A stretch of DNA of 64,000 bases from Anaerosporobacter mobilis DSM 15930 (GTDB lineage: Bacteria; Bacillota; Clostridia; Lachnospirales; Lachnospiraceae): assembly GCF_900142955.1 (NCBI RefSeq), contig NZ_FRCP01000005.1, positions 310,001 through 374,000 of the forward strand, in the 5' to 3' direction. Positions 35,544 through 45,232 of this stretch are shown here, piece by piece (the first letter of the stretch is position 1; each line of letters begins with the position of its first letter). A program made the position numbers and the translations under genes. The notes below the pieces were generated by a model. That model was not told the DNA's origin and searched no databases. It saw nothing but the letters and a program-made list of their open reading frames with translations.

Positions 35544-36689
35544 TTATCTTTCCGTTCGAATTTGATTAGAAACACTTAAAGCAACACCGATTTCAGCCAA
35601 TAATACCGATACAGAGGTACCACCGTAACTGATGAATGGTAGTGGAATTCCTGTTGATGGAATTGAATTTGATACAACCGCTATGTTTAAGATGACTTGT
35701 ATTGCTATATGTGCCATTATACCAACCGCAATAAGCCCACCAAAAAGATCTGGTGCATTAATTGCAATGATGAATAATCTCCATAATAATAAAACAAACA
35801 ATAATATAACTGCTATTGCGCCAAACAAACCTAATTCCTCACATATGATTGTAAAAATCATATCATTATGCGCCTCAGGAATAAATCCTAACTTTTGCAT
35901 ACTTTGGCCAAGACCTGTACCAAAGATACCACCCGATGCAATAGCAAATAAGCCTTGTAGAATCTGATATCCTTTTGGATGTGTCTCAACGTTTCTCCAG
36001 ACATCAACACGTTCACTTCGATAACCAACCCCAAATACATAAAGAGAACCAACTGCAACACATAGTATTCCAACTATGATAAAGTATAATTTCTTTCTAC
36101 TCGCTACAAAGCAAATAGACACCAAAATACCTGCTATAACAATCGCTGTACTTAAGTTTTCTTTCGCGATTAACCCTAACAAAGGTGCCATATAAACTGC
36201 GATGCGAAAGAAGCCTGTAATTTTGTCAAGTCTTCTTGGGGCTAGATTAACCACATATGCCACAAACAGTATTGTAGCTATTTTGGACAAGTCAGATGGT
36301 TGAAAGGATATAAAACCAAGATCAATCCATCTCTTTGCACCTTTAACCTCTCTACCGAAAATAAGAACCGCAATCTGTAGAGACACTGCACCTATGTAGA
36401 TTAACGTTACGAATCGAATCTTTAATATAGGTACCTTTTTTAGGAATATTCGGTAGTCAATTTTCGAAATTACCAACATCGCTGCAATTCCAAGCACCAC
36501 TGCCAATCCTTGTTGTTTTACAAAATGAGTAGAATCACCGAACATTCTTTGCGCATTAAAGGAGCTCGTACTGTATATCATAACAAGCCCAAAACAAACA
36601 AGAAATAAGGTTAGAAATAGTAAACTATAGTCGTAGTAACTATATCTTTTTTTCTTTTGCGTTATACTCCTACTTTCACTTCTTGCCAC
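35544..36689 (-). CDS. spoVE: SpoVE/FtsW family SEDS glycosyltransferase
   Basis: SEDS proteins polymerise glycan strands with a partner class B PBP. The 381-aa product has about ten membrane segments and SEDS motifs: WIDLGFISFQPSDLSKIA, the loop PEAHNDMIFTIICEELG with the presumed catalytic Asp, and IPSTGIPLPFISYGGTS. It is the only SEDS gene in the cluster, so it may serve vegetative division (FtsW), spore cortex (SpoVE), or both. spoVD and pbpB upstream are candidate partners. Start is a GTG behind GGGGGAT. Confidence 0.92.
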   Translation of the reverse strand: MARSESRSITQKKKRYSYYDYSLLFLTLFLVCFGLVMIYSTSSFNAQRMFGDSTHFVKQQGLAVVLGIAAMLVISKIDYRIFLKKVPILKIRFVTLIYIGAVSLQIAVLIFGREVKGAKRWIDLGFISFQPSDLSKIATILFVAYVVNLAPRRLDKITGFFRIAVYMAPLLGLIAKENLSTAIVIAGILVSICFVASRKKLYFIIVGILCVAVGSLYVFGVGYRSERVDVWRNVETHPKGYQILQGLFAIASGGIFGTGLGQSMQKLGFIPEAHNDMIFTIICEELGLFGAIAVILLFVLLLWRLFIIAINAPDLFGGLIAVGIMAHIAIQVILNIAVVSNSIPSTGIPLPFISYGGTSVSVLLAEIGVALSVSNQIRTER

Positions 36690-36746
36690 TTTCTATCCCC
36701 CTGCCTTTCTCGTTTTGAGTTTTTCCCAGAACAGGAATAAGTAATA

Positions 36747-38120
36747 TTACTCTTCTATCTTATGAACCAATTCTTTGAAAACTGTTCCTCTTTGTTCATA
36801 ATCTTTAAACATTCCCCAACTAGCACAAGCCGGAGATAATAATACAGCTTCGCCTGACTTAGCTTCATTCATACAAATTTCAAAAGCTTCTTCTAAAGAA
36901 TCAGCAAAAACATAATCAGTAAATCCACATTTCTTAGCTGTATTTGCAATCTTCTCTTTTGTTTGACCTATTAATACTAATTTCTTGACTTTCCCATCAA
37001 AGGCTTGAATCCATTCTGTATAATCAGAATCCTTATCGTAACCACCACCAATTAGCATTGTTGGTGTTGACATAGACTGGATGCCTTTAATAGCCGCATC
37101 TGGATTTGTTCCTTTCGAGTCGTTATAGTATTTTACTCCTCTTTTCGTTGCAACATATTCTATTCTATGTTCAACAGCTTCAAAGGAACAGATTGCTTTT
37201 TTGATGTATTCCATAGGGACTTTCATTGTAATTGCAATTGCAATTCCAGCCATTACATTCTCATAACTATGCTTACCAATTACCTTGAGCTCATGAACAT
37301 TACAGATTTTTGTTTCTGTTCCATCAAAACGGCTATAAATCTCTTCACCTTTCAGATAGATTCCTTCTTCTAACTCTCTAGCTGAACTGAAATAAATTAC
37401 TCTTACATTAACTGTTTTTCCGATCTCTCTAAGTATCTCATCTTCATAATTAAGTACACAAGTATCCTCTGGCGTCTGATTCTTCATTATGTTAACTTTC
37501 GCTTGAATATAATTCTCCATTGTATGATGACGATTGAGATGATCTGGCGTAATATTAAGTATAGCACTCACTGTTGGTCTAAATCTCTGAATTGTTTCTA
37601 ATTGAAAACTACTCATCTCAGCTACAGTAACAGAATCTTTGGTTGTCTGTGCAACAACGTTTGTATATGGAATACCGATATTGCCAACAACAAAAACATT
37701 CTCAAAATAAGTCTTCATAATTGCTCCCGTTAGCGCTGTTGTTGTTGTTTTGCCGTTCGTACCAGTTATTGCAGCCACATGACCTTTTTCAAACTGATAA
37801 GCCAATTCGATTTCACCCCAAATAGGAACACCCGCTTCTCTTATCTTGTTAACAAGAGGTAAATCCGTAGGTACTCCAGGACTTATAATCATAAGATCTA
37901 GTGTTGCAATTATCTCCTCGGTTAACTCTCCAGTCACAATATTAACATTCTCTACATTTCCAATACGTCTTTTTACTGCCTCCACATCTAACTCTACATT
38001 CGAGTCAAACAAAGTAATATTTGCTTTCCCTTGCTGTAAGAGCTCTGTTGCAGCAATACCACTAATCCCAGTTCCAAGTACTAATACCATTTTATTCTCT
38101 AATTCCATACTTATACCCAT
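36747..38120 (-). CDS. murD: UDP-N-acetylmuramoyl-L-alanine:D-glutamate ligase
   Basis: MurD adds D-Glu to UDP-MurNAc-L-Ala in the cytoplasm. The 457-aa product has the N-terminal Rossmann part (MVLVLGTGISGIAATELL), the ATP loop AAITGTNGKTTTTAL, LNITPDHLNRH, and the C-terminal ligase motif YYNDSKGTNPDA. No strong ribosome site precedes the ATG at 38120 or the ATG at 38108; only GGG lies near the second. A short upstream ORF overlaps this start and may provide translational coupling. Confidence 0.96.
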   Translation of the reverse strand: MGISMELENKMVLVLGTGISGIAATELLQQGKANITLFDSNVELDVEAVKRRIGNVENVNIVTGELTEEIIATLDLMIISPGVPTDLPLVNKIREAGVPIWGEIELAYQFEKGHVAAITGTNGKTTTTALTGAIMKTYFENVFVVGNIGIPYTNVVAQTTKDSVTVAEMSSFQLETIQRFRPTVSAILNITPDHLNRHHTMENYIQAKVNIMKNQTPEDTCVLNYEDEILREIGKTVNVRVIYFSSARELEEGIYLKGEEIYSRFDGTETKICNVHELKVIGKHSYENVMAGIAIAITMKVPMEYIKKAICSFEAVEHRIEYVATKRGVKYYNDSKGTNPDAAIKGIQSMSTPTMLIGGGYDKDSDYTEWIQAFDGKVKKLVLIGQTKEKIANTAKKCGFTDYVFADSLEEAFEICMNEAKSGEAVLLSPACASWGMFKDYEQRGTVFKELVHKIEE

Positions 38121-38178
38121 GCATATCGCAAGTATACTTGTGATTGCTCATATAAAAGATTGAAAGCGAGCAACGCAT
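38092..38178 (-). CDS. Possible 28-codon leader ORF overlapping the murD start
   Basis: The ATG at 38178 has AAAGG four bases upstream and opens a 28-codon frame (MRCSLSIFYMSNHKYTCDMH, then eight more residues) ending at TAA 38094-38092, inside murD in another frame. murD itself lacks a clear ribosome site, so coupling is possible. Reading-frame length alone is not evidence of coding, and the product resembles nothing I know. Confidence 0.3.
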   Translation of the reverse strand: MRCSLSIFYMSNHKYTCDMHGYKYGIRE

Positions 38179-38267
38179 GACACCTTTCTTAATATTGAAT
38201 ATTCTTTCAACCATTTTCTCGTCTGCGTCTGATTATACGCTCGTGCGCAAGTACACACGAAATCATC

Positions 38268-39236
38268 TTACATAGCAGCAAACGCAACTATACAAAGTAC
38301 TGCGGTAATGATTGAGAAAACAGCCACTACTCTTGTTTCTGACCAACCACATAATTCAAAGTGATGGTGGATTGGTGCCATCTTAAAGATTCTCTTACCA
38401 CCAGTTAACTTAAAATATGTTACTTGAATCATAACCGATAGGATTTCCACCAAATAAATCAATGCCACAAGAATAATGAATAACGGCATTTTTAACATAC
38501 ATGCTGTAGCGGCAACAAAACCACCTAACGCTAGCGAACCAGTATCTCCCATGAACACTTTTGCCGGATATACGTTATATATCAAGAAACCTAGTAAACT
38601 TCCTGCAACTGCTAGAGTAATCGGAGAAATTCCACTGTTCGCACCGATTGGCGCAATAATTGCCACTACAGAAAAGAATGTCGCAATAAGTACTGTTACA
38701 CTTGATTCTAAACCATCAAGACCATCTGTAAAATTAGAACCATTCACGGTACCTAACATTACGATAAAGAACATCGGAATATACAACCAAGATATATCAA
38801 CTAACTTCCCACCCATAAATGGAATTAGTATCTCAGTACCAACATCTGAATAATTCATCAGGTAGTAACCGAATACTGCTGTTACTATAAGTTGACCAAG
38901 CATCTTTTGCCAAGCACGTAAACCAAGATTACGCTTCATAACTATCTTGATGTAGTCATCTAAGAACCCGATTAATCCAAAACCTAAAGTTACAAAAAGA
39001 ATTGGAGTAATACTAGGATTGTCTTTAATATAGAACAAACAAGTAACTACTATACTTACCAATATAATAATTCCTCCCATTGTAGGAGTACCTGATTTCT
39101 TCTGATGTGATTGTGGTCCTTCACCACGAATATACTGTCCAAATTTAAGTCTCTTTAAAAACGGAATCACTATAGGGCACAGTATAATCGTAACTGCAAA
39201 CGATATCAACACTGGTAATACTAATTTTAAATTCAT
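38268..39236 (-). CDS. mraY: MraY, phospho-MurNAc-pentapeptide transferase
   Basis: MraY makes lipid I on undecaprenyl phosphate at the inner membrane. The product (322 aa from ATG at 39236) has about ten membrane helices and the family motifs FGQYIRGEGPQSHQKKSGTPTMGG, GFLDDYIKI, NFTDGLDGL, VFMGDTGSLALGG and MAPIHHHFEL. A second ATG at 39245 is in frame, but GAGGTGA is only three bases from it and eight from the chosen one. Confidence 0.97.
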   Translation of the reverse strand: MNLKLVLPVLISFAVTIILCPIVIPFLKRLKFGQYIRGEGPQSHQKKSGTPTMGGIIILVSIVVTCLFYIKDNPSITPILFVTLGFGLIGFLDDYIKIVMKRNLGLRAWQKMLGQLIVTAVFGYYLMNYSDVGTEILIPFMGGKLVDISWLYIPMFFIVMLGTVNGSNFTDGLDGLESSVTVLIATFFSVVAIIAPIGANSGISPITLAVAGSLLGFLIYNVYPAKVFMGDTGSLALGGFVAATACMLKMPLFIILVALIYLVEILSVMIQVTYFKLTGGKRIFKMAPIHHHFELCGWSETRVVAVFSIITAVLCIVAFAAM

Positions 39237-39312
39237 GTCATTCACCTCATATTTTCATACGTATTTTGCATTTATATAAACGTCGCAAACCCGCCTAACT
39301 TATAATTATAAT

Positions 39313-41256
39313 CTAATCAAGATATAGAATCAAGTCACTATTTTTGTCAACAGTCTCACCTGATAACGGGAATTGTTCTGCTACTGTATCCCCTTCTCCT
39401 ATATAGTATATTTCACCGAAATCATGCACTTTAATCAATTGATTGGCTTCATCTTTTGATTTCCCTAGAAAGTCAGGTACAGTAAAACTTCCAATTCCAT
39501 ACTCTTCAATTTCTTGCTCAGAATAGTTTTCTTCAACCCCTAGATATGGCAATACATTATCAAATACTCCTGAGATAACAGGGGCTGCTATTGTTCCTCC
39601 ATAGTATATTCCTACTGGTTCATCAATCAATACTATTGCAATAACCTGTGGGTTATCTGCTGGGGCAAACCCAATAAAGGAAGAAATGTATTTGCCCGTA
39701 CCTCTTGGAAGTTTCTCTGAAGTCGCTGTCTTTCCTCCGATTCTAAAACCAGGTAGATACGCACGTTTACCACTTCCGTCTGAAACAACTGCTTCAAGTA
39801 AACTCTTCATCGTGTCAGAAGTAGTCTTTGACACTGCTCCATCACTCACATCATACTTAAGCTTCTGAACATTCCCCGTGTCTGGATTCGTAATTGATAC
39901 TCCGAAGTGTGGCGTTATTAAGTTACCACCATTAACAATAGCACTGGCTGCTCTTAACAACTGCAAAGGGGTAATCTGAAAGGATTGGCCAAAAGAGATG
40001 GTTGCCAACTCTACAGCACCTATATCGTCTACCTTATGCATAATAGAATTTGCTTCACCAGGTACATCAATACTCGTTCTACTAAACAATCCAAGCTTTT
40101 TGAAATGCTTATACATATTCGTAGCCCCTACTCTTGCTCCAATCTCGATAAACACTGGATTACAAGAGTTCTTAATACCATCTATGAATGTTTCAGCTCC
40201 ATGTCCGCCTACCTTATGGCACCGAATCTTGCGGTCCTCAACAATCTTATACCCCGGACAATAGAAGTTATCTGTAAGTTTAACAACACCTTCTTCTAAT
40301 GCCGCTGCCGCTGTAACAGTTTTGAAAGTAGAACCAGGTTCATAGGTATCACTGATACATGCATTTCTCCACATCTCATTTAGCAAGTTATTCTTCTCTT
40401 TGTCAGTTAAAGTCGTTGCCTGAGATTCATCTTGATTAAGTAATGTATATGGCGAATTCAAATCGAATTCAGGATAATTTACCATGGCATAGATTTCACC
40501 ATTCTGAGGATTCATCAAGATCATCTTAACACTCTTTGCTTGTTTTTCCTCCATAACTTTCTTAGCGGCCTGTTCACAATATTGTTGTATATTCACATCT
40601 AAGCTTAGCGTCAGACTATTCCCTTCCATTGGTTCCACACGATCCTCCGCTGCATTCTCAATTTCAAGACCTTGGGCTGTTGTCAGAGTTAAAATCGTTC
40701 CATCAATTCCTTGTAGATACTTGTCATATTCCACTTCCAAACCAATTATACCTTGGTTATCACTACCCGTGAAACCAATTACTTTCGACGCTAGAGAACC
40801 GTATGGATAATACCTCTTATAGTCTTCATCTACCATAACACCATCTAAGTCATAATTTCTTATTATATCAGCTGTTTCTTTATCAACGTTAGCCTTAATT
40901 CTTTCTATTGATGATACTTTTTCTACACGTTTTCTTACCTTATCTTCACTTATACCGAGTGTTTCAGATAATAGTTTTATTACCGTCTCAGGTTCCTTGA
41001 TTTGGCTATGAATTACGGATATTGTACATACTGGTTTATTAGACGCAATCTCAATACCGTTTCTATCATATATAATACCTCTCTCAGCCTTGATTGGTCT
41101 TTCTCTTTCGTGTAATTGTTGTGCCCTCACTCCATAATAATCTGCTCGATATACCATTATGTAAGTAAGTCTGCCAACAAGAACAAGGGAAATAAGTAGT
41201 ACAATTGAAAACACTGTAAAAATGTTCCTTCGATTATAAGTTCGATTTGTAGCCAT
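39313..41256 (-). CDS. spoVD: SpoVD-like class B penicillin-binding protein with one PASTA domain
   Basis: SpoVD is the transpeptidase partner of SpoVE in spore cortex synthesis. The 647-aa product has one N-terminal membrane helix (about 11-35), a dimerisation domain, and the transpeptidase domain with SxxK at S309-K312 (GSTFKT) and SxN at S364-N366. The third box reads K509-T510-A511 where family members have KTG. A single C-terminal PASTA domain follows (VPDFLGKSKDEANQLI). It lies between pbpB and mraY as in B. subtilis, but murE is missing from between. Confidence 0.92.
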   Translation of the reverse strand: MATNRTYNRRNIFTVFSIVLLISLVLVGRLTYIMVYRADYYGVRAQQLHERERPIKAERGIIYDRNGIEIASNKPVCTISVIHSQIKEPETVIKLLSETLGISEDKVRKRVEKVSSIERIKANVDKETADIIRNYDLDGVMVDEDYKRYYPYGSLASKVIGFTGSDNQGIIGLEVEYDKYLQGIDGTILTLTTAQGLEIENAAEDRVEPMEGNSLTLSLDVNIQQYCEQAAKKVMEEKQAKSVKMILMNPQNGEIYAMVNYPEFDLNSPYTLLNQDESQATTLTDKEKNNLLNEMWRNACISDTYEPGSTFKTVTAAAALEEGVVKLTDNFYCPGYKIVEDRKIRCHKVGGHGAETFIDGIKNSCNPVFIEIGARVGATNMYKHFKKLGLFSRTSIDVPGEANSIMHKVDDIGAVELATISFGQSFQITPLQLLRAASAIVNGGNLITPHFGVSITNPDTGNVQKLKYDVSDGAVSKTTSDTMKSLLEAVVSDGSGKRAYLPGFRIGGKTATSEKLPRGTGKYISSFIGFAPADNPQVIAIVLIDEPVGIYYGGTIAAPVISGVFDNVLPYLGVEENYSEQEIEEYGIGSFTVPDFLGKSKDEANQLIKVHDFGEIYYIGEGDTVAEQFPLSGETVDKNSDLILYLD

Positions 41257-41352
41257 TCCTAAACCTCGTTTTGTTATTAATTCATTGTATTACTAATAAC
41301 TTTGGGTTATTCCTAAGCTTACAAACCTTCTTGTTATGCAGAAAAATTGATA

Positions 41353-41384
41353 GGTCGACAATGTTAAATTGAACACTGTCGACC
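41353..41384 (-). other. Intergenic RNA hairpin between pbpB and spoVD
   Basis: In minus-strand RNA GGTCGACAGTGTT (41384-41372) pairs with AACATTGTCGACC (41365-41353), 13 pairs with one G-U, six-base loop, starting 8 bases past the pbpB stop. A T5 run begins seven bases after the stem, so weak termination or pausing is possible. Confidence 0.6.
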
Positions 41385-41391
41385 CAGGTCG

Positions 41392-43527
41392 TTATTCTTC
41401 GCCTTCCGTGGCAGGTCCTTTTTCTTCCTCATCACTCTTGCTAGAATCTAACCCATTCTTAATCTGGCTATCAACATCATCGTCGAAGAAATCATAATTT
41501 TCAGTATCATTCTCCTCATCCTCACCAGACTCTACATTTTGTTCACCACTTGTAGCTTCATTCGCTTGATTTGTGTTGTCAGCATTTGCATCATTTGCAT
41601 TTGTGCCATTTGTTTGTGATGAATTAGAAGCGTCATCTTTCTTGTCCGTAGTATCTTTTTTGTCCGTCTTATCTTTATCCTCAGTCGTACTATCATCACT
41701 TGATTTTAATACTCCTAAGAACGGAAGAATCTCTTCTAGGATATCATGTGATAACTGCTGTGCATAACGACTTTGTGCTTGATCATCCGCATTCACTTCA
41801 TCAACAATTGTATAGATAACATATTGCGGATTATCATAAGGTACATATCCGATAAACGATACTAGATACGCACCTTCATCTCCTGTATGTTTCTCAGCTG
41901 TACCTGTTTTACCACCTATTTGATAACCCTTTACTCCTGCAGTTACAGCCGTTCCTTTTTCAACTGTGTTATATAGATATCTTCTTAGCAAGTCACTAGT
42001 TTTAGTACTAATTACTTGCTTTGATAATACAGCATCTTTATTCTCTACTGTGGCTCCATCCGCATTCTTAACCTTATTCACAAGATGTGGAGTATAATAA
42101 TATCCACCATTGATAGTTGCACTTAAAGAGGAAGCCATCTGTACCATTGTAGTTGTAAGGCCTTGTCCAAATGAAGTTGTGGCAAGTTCAAGAGGATTCA
42201 ACTGATCCTCTGTAAACACTTGCCCCTTCTCTTCACCTGGCAAATCAATTCCTGTCTTTCTTCCGAATCCATAATTAAATTGATATTTTGACATTAGTGA
42301 GCGTCCCATCTTAGCTACAACTTGCATCATGGTGTCATTACAAGACTTCATAATTGCTTCTTCAATTGTTAGGTCACCATGACCACTACGATTTACACAA
42401 CGGATTCTCTTCGTTCCTTCCACTACTACTTCACCACCATCACAATAAAAATGGTCTCCATCTGATACGATTGCTTCATCTAGGGCTGCGGCCATAACAA
42501 AAGGTTTAAATGTAGATCCAGGTTCATAGTTTTGTGAAATCGCAAAATTCTTCCATATGTCATATAACGCATTCAAACGTTCTTCTTCCGACATTTTCTT
42601 AATTTCACTATCCGTATAATATCCTGTCAAGTCATATGGATCATTCAAATCATATTGCTTGTCAGATGCCATAGATATAATCTCGCCAGTATTAGGGTCC
42701 ATTACTATAACCGCCGTATTCTTAGCACCAATATCTTTCATAAATTTCTTAATATGTTTTTCTACAATTTGTTGAATGTTTAGATCAATGGTTGATACAA
42801 CTGTGTCACCATCTACAGCAGGTTTCACTGTTCTTTCAAGATTTAATTCCGAATCAAAATACCCATACTCTCTTCCATTCGTCCCATTAAGATAAGAATT
42901 ATATGTCTGTTCAAGTCCCCAGTTACCAACATTCCCCGAAGAAGTGAATCCTATGATATCACTGGCAGTAGAGTTATATGGGTAGATTCTCTTATACTCC
43001 TCTTCAAACCAAACTCCTTGTATCTTACTATCCTCTTTTGCCATAGCTTCCTTAAAATCTTTAATTTCATTATACTCTAATTGTTTTAGCATAACTGTGT
43101 ATTGATTTTTCGGTTTATCAATTAAGATTTGATTTAATTCATCATATTCTACATCGAAATATGTAGTTAAAGCTTGAAGCGTTGGTTCACGATAAGGTGT
43201 TGTCACTTCTCCATTAACCTTCTTCGTCTCTAGGATTGTCTTTGGATCAAGTATAAGATTATACACTTTAATCGAAGTAGCAAGTACCGTTCCATTGCGA
43301 TCAACAATATCTCCTCTTCTATAAGGAATTACACTACTACTATAGGTCTGTTGTGATAGTACCTTTTTAGAATATCTATCGCCATTTTCATTCCTTAAAT
43401 ACGTTAGTCTAGCTACCAAAATTATCAACAATAGCAAAACAACACCAAATACAAGCAATGTTTTTGCTTGCATTTGGTGCGTAAATTTTTTCATTTTCTT
43501 CTCTTTCACTCGATCTCTTCTATTCAT
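41392..43527 (-). CDS. pbpB: Class B penicillin-binding protein (PBP2B/FtsI type)
   Basis: Septal transpeptidase. The product (711 aa from ATG at 43527) has an N-terminal membrane helix, a dimerisation domain, and the transpeptidase boxes: SxxK in YEPGSTFKPFV, SCN in IMKSCNDTM, and KTG in IGGKTGTAEKH. There is no PASTA domain; instead the last 100 or so residues are an acidic Asp/Asn/Lys/Thr-rich tail. The frame is open to a GTG at 43536, but AGGTGA overlaps it and is correctly spaced for the ATG. It follows ftsL, consistent with PBP2B. Confidence 0.94.
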   Translation of the reverse strand: MNRRDRVKEKKMKKFTHQMQAKTLLVFGVVLLLLIILVARLTYLRNENGDRYSKKVLSQQTYSSSVIPYRRGDIVDRNGTVLATSIKVYNLILDPKTILETKKVNGEVTTPYREPTLQALTTYFDVEYDELNQILIDKPKNQYTVMLKQLEYNEIKDFKEAMAKEDSKIQGVWFEEEYKRIYPYNSTASDIIGFTSSGNVGNWGLEQTYNSYLNGTNGREYGYFDSELNLERTVKPAVDGDTVVSTIDLNIQQIVEKHIKKFMKDIGAKNTAVIVMDPNTGEIISMASDKQYDLNDPYDLTGYYTDSEIKKMSEEERLNALYDIWKNFAISQNYEPGSTFKPFVMAAALDEAIVSDGDHFYCDGGEVVVEGTKRIRCVNRSGHGDLTIEEAIMKSCNDTMMQVVAKMGRSLMSKYQFNYGFGRKTGIDLPGEEKGQVFTEDQLNPLELATTSFGQGLTTTMVQMASSLSATINGGYYYTPHLVNKVKNADGATVENKDAVLSKQVISTKTSDLLRRYLYNTVEKGTAVTAGVKGYQIGGKTGTAEKHTGDEGAYLVSFIGYVPYDNPQYVIYTIVDEVNADDQAQSRYAQQLSHDILEEILPFLGVLKSSDDSTTEDKDKTDKKDTTDKKDDASNSSQTNGTNANDANADNTNQANEATSGEQNVESGEDEENDTENYDFFDDDVDSQIKNGLDSSKSDEEEKGPATEGEE

Positions 43528-43536
43528 AAACGTCAC

Positions 43537-44103
43537 CTACTTAGCATCTTCTTCACTTGGAATTTCTTCGAACTGTTTAACATAATCACTTTTTCTACTC
43601 TCATATTTAATTACTTGATTTGCATCAGGAAATACCATTCCTAGTTCTTTCGTAGCAATCTTATAAACATAACTCAAATCAAACGTTCTTGAAATCTCTT
43701 CTAAAGCAGCATTATTATCCTTCTTCATCGTTACCACTTGGCTCTCTTTTACTGCTATGCTTTTACTTAACGCCGTAATATCCGTGTGTACTCTAATATA
43801 TTGAAGACATACATAAAACGTAACTGCCATCGCTGCTACAAGTACAATTAGTGATATTCCATCCATTGTCCTCGTTTTTTCTCTTCTGCGACTCGCAGCT
43901 CTTTCTCTACGCTTTCTTTCCTGATATGTCTGCTTTCTTCTTCTTTCTTCTTCCGCATAGTCATAATCATCATCGTAATCACGATTGTCTGCGTAATCTG
44001 GGACAGCCTGCAATTTTCTTGCAGTGGCTCCATCAACGTAGTTTTCTCTTTGATAGTCCTTATATTGCACGTTACGATTTTTTCTAACTTGTTGTCGTGC
44101 CAT
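43537..44103 (-). CDS. ftsL: FtsL-like cell division protein
   Basis: The 188-aa product has a long, highly charged cytoplasmic N-terminus (residues 1-80, with an Asp/Tyr run then an Arg/Lys/Glu run), one membrane helix (about 82-102) and an extracytoplasmic leucine-zipper-like segment (ITALSKSIAVKESQVVTMKKDNNAALEEI). This is the layout of FtsL. Its sequence is weakly conserved, so its place between rsmH and pbpB carries much of the call. The cytoplasmic part is longer than usual for FtsL. Confidence 0.85.
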   Translation of the reverse strand: MARQQVRKNRNVQYKDYQRENYVDGATARKLQAVPDYADNRDYDDDYDYAEEERRRKQTYQERKRRERAASRRREKTRTMDGISLIVLVAAMAVTFYVCLQYIRVHTDITALSKSIAVKESQVVTMKKDNNAALEEISRTFDLSYVYKIATKELGMVFPDANQVIKYESRKSDYVKQFEEIPSEEDAK

Positions 44104-44181
44104 CGTCCATTCTCCTTCCCAGACTTAATATAGTAATATTAGTCGATGGCTTACTTTGTAGTCCCTTCGCCTATATCGCTA

Positions 44182-45117
44182 TTATATTTTCTCAAATACC
44201 CTTAATTTAGAACTTTTTGATCTCTTATTCTCTTCTATTTCCTCATCTGATGGAATAATTGGTTTTCTTGTTATAACTTTTCCCTTTGGTTTCTTACCAC
44301 ATGCACAAATAGGAAAGTTCGGAGGGCATGTACAAGGATTTTCATTATTACGGAAGATGCTTTTAACAATTCGATCCTCCAAAGAATGGAATGTTATAAT
44401 ACATATTCTTCCCTCTGGGTTTAATAATTCAATCATATCATTCAAAGTATCATTCAATACTTCAAGTTCCTTGTTCAACTCAATTCTTATAGCTTGAAAA
44501 GTTTTCTTAGCAGGATGCCCTGTATTCATTCTTACTTTCATAGGGATTGCTGCCTTAATTACTTCCGTTAACTCATCGGTTGTCTCTATAGTCTTTTCTT
44601 CTCTCGCTCTTACAATGTGTTTTGCAATGTTTTTTGCAAACTTGTCTTCTCCGTAGTCACGAATAATCCGATATAAATCAAATTCACTATAGTTATTGAC
44701 AATATCCTTTGCGGTTTGTTCTTTTCTTTGATCCATTCGCATATCAAGAGGAGCATTCTCACGATACGTAAATCCTCTCTCGGCCGTATCTAATTGATAT
44801 GAGGAAACTCCCAAATCGAGAACGATTCCATCCACCTTTTCAACACCTAATTCCTGCAACACTTGACGCATATTACAATAATTATTTCTTACAATTGTTA
44901 CTTTATCTGAAAATTCATTCAATCTCATTGTTGCAGCTCCAATGGCAGCCTCATCTTGATCGATTCCAATAAATCTTCCTTGTTCACCAAGGCGTTTACA
45001 TACTTCATATGCATGTCCACCGCCACCTAGTGTTCCATCAACATAGATGCCGTCTGGCTTAATATTAAGGCCATCAATTGTCTCATCTAATAATACCGAC
45101 TTATGTTTAAATTCCAT
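44182..45117 (-). CDS. rsmH: 16S rRNA (cytosine1402-N4)-methyltransferase
   Basis: RsmH (MraW) methylates N4 of C1402 in 16S rRNA. From the ATG at 45117 (MEFKHKSVLLDETIDGLNIK) it has 311 aa. SAM-binding motif YVDGTLGGGGHAYEVCKRL, LDLGVSSYQLD, and the C-terminal part (HSLEDRIVKSIFR; CPPNFPICACGKKP) are present. The frame is open to 45177, but GGAGGTCAAGAA precedes the ATG at 45117. It lies 55-115 bases after mraZ, as in nearly all dcw clusters. Confidence 0.97.
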   Translation of the reverse strand: MEFKHKSVLLDETIDGLNIKPDGIYVDGTLGGGGHAYEVCKRLGEQGRFIGIDQDEAAIGAATMRLNEFSDKVTIVRNNYCNMRQVLQELGVEKVDGIVLDLGVSSYQLDTAERGFTYRENAPLDMRMDQRKEQTAKDIVNNYSEFDLYRIIRDYGEDKFAKNIAKHIVRAREEKTIETTDELTEVIKAAIPMKVRMNTGHPAKKTFQAIRIELNKELEVLNDTLNDMIELLNPEGRICIITFHSLEDRIVKSIFRNNENPCTCPPNFPICACGKKPKGKVITRKPIIPSDEEIEENKRSKSSKLRVFEKI

Positions 45118-45232
45118 TTCTTGACCTCCATCGCTGATGTTGTATATTCCATCTTCTTTAGTATATCCTACTGTCAATTGTGTATTCGAGATCTACTTTA
45201 CTATTAATAGCCACTTGAAACTTTCCCAGCGA

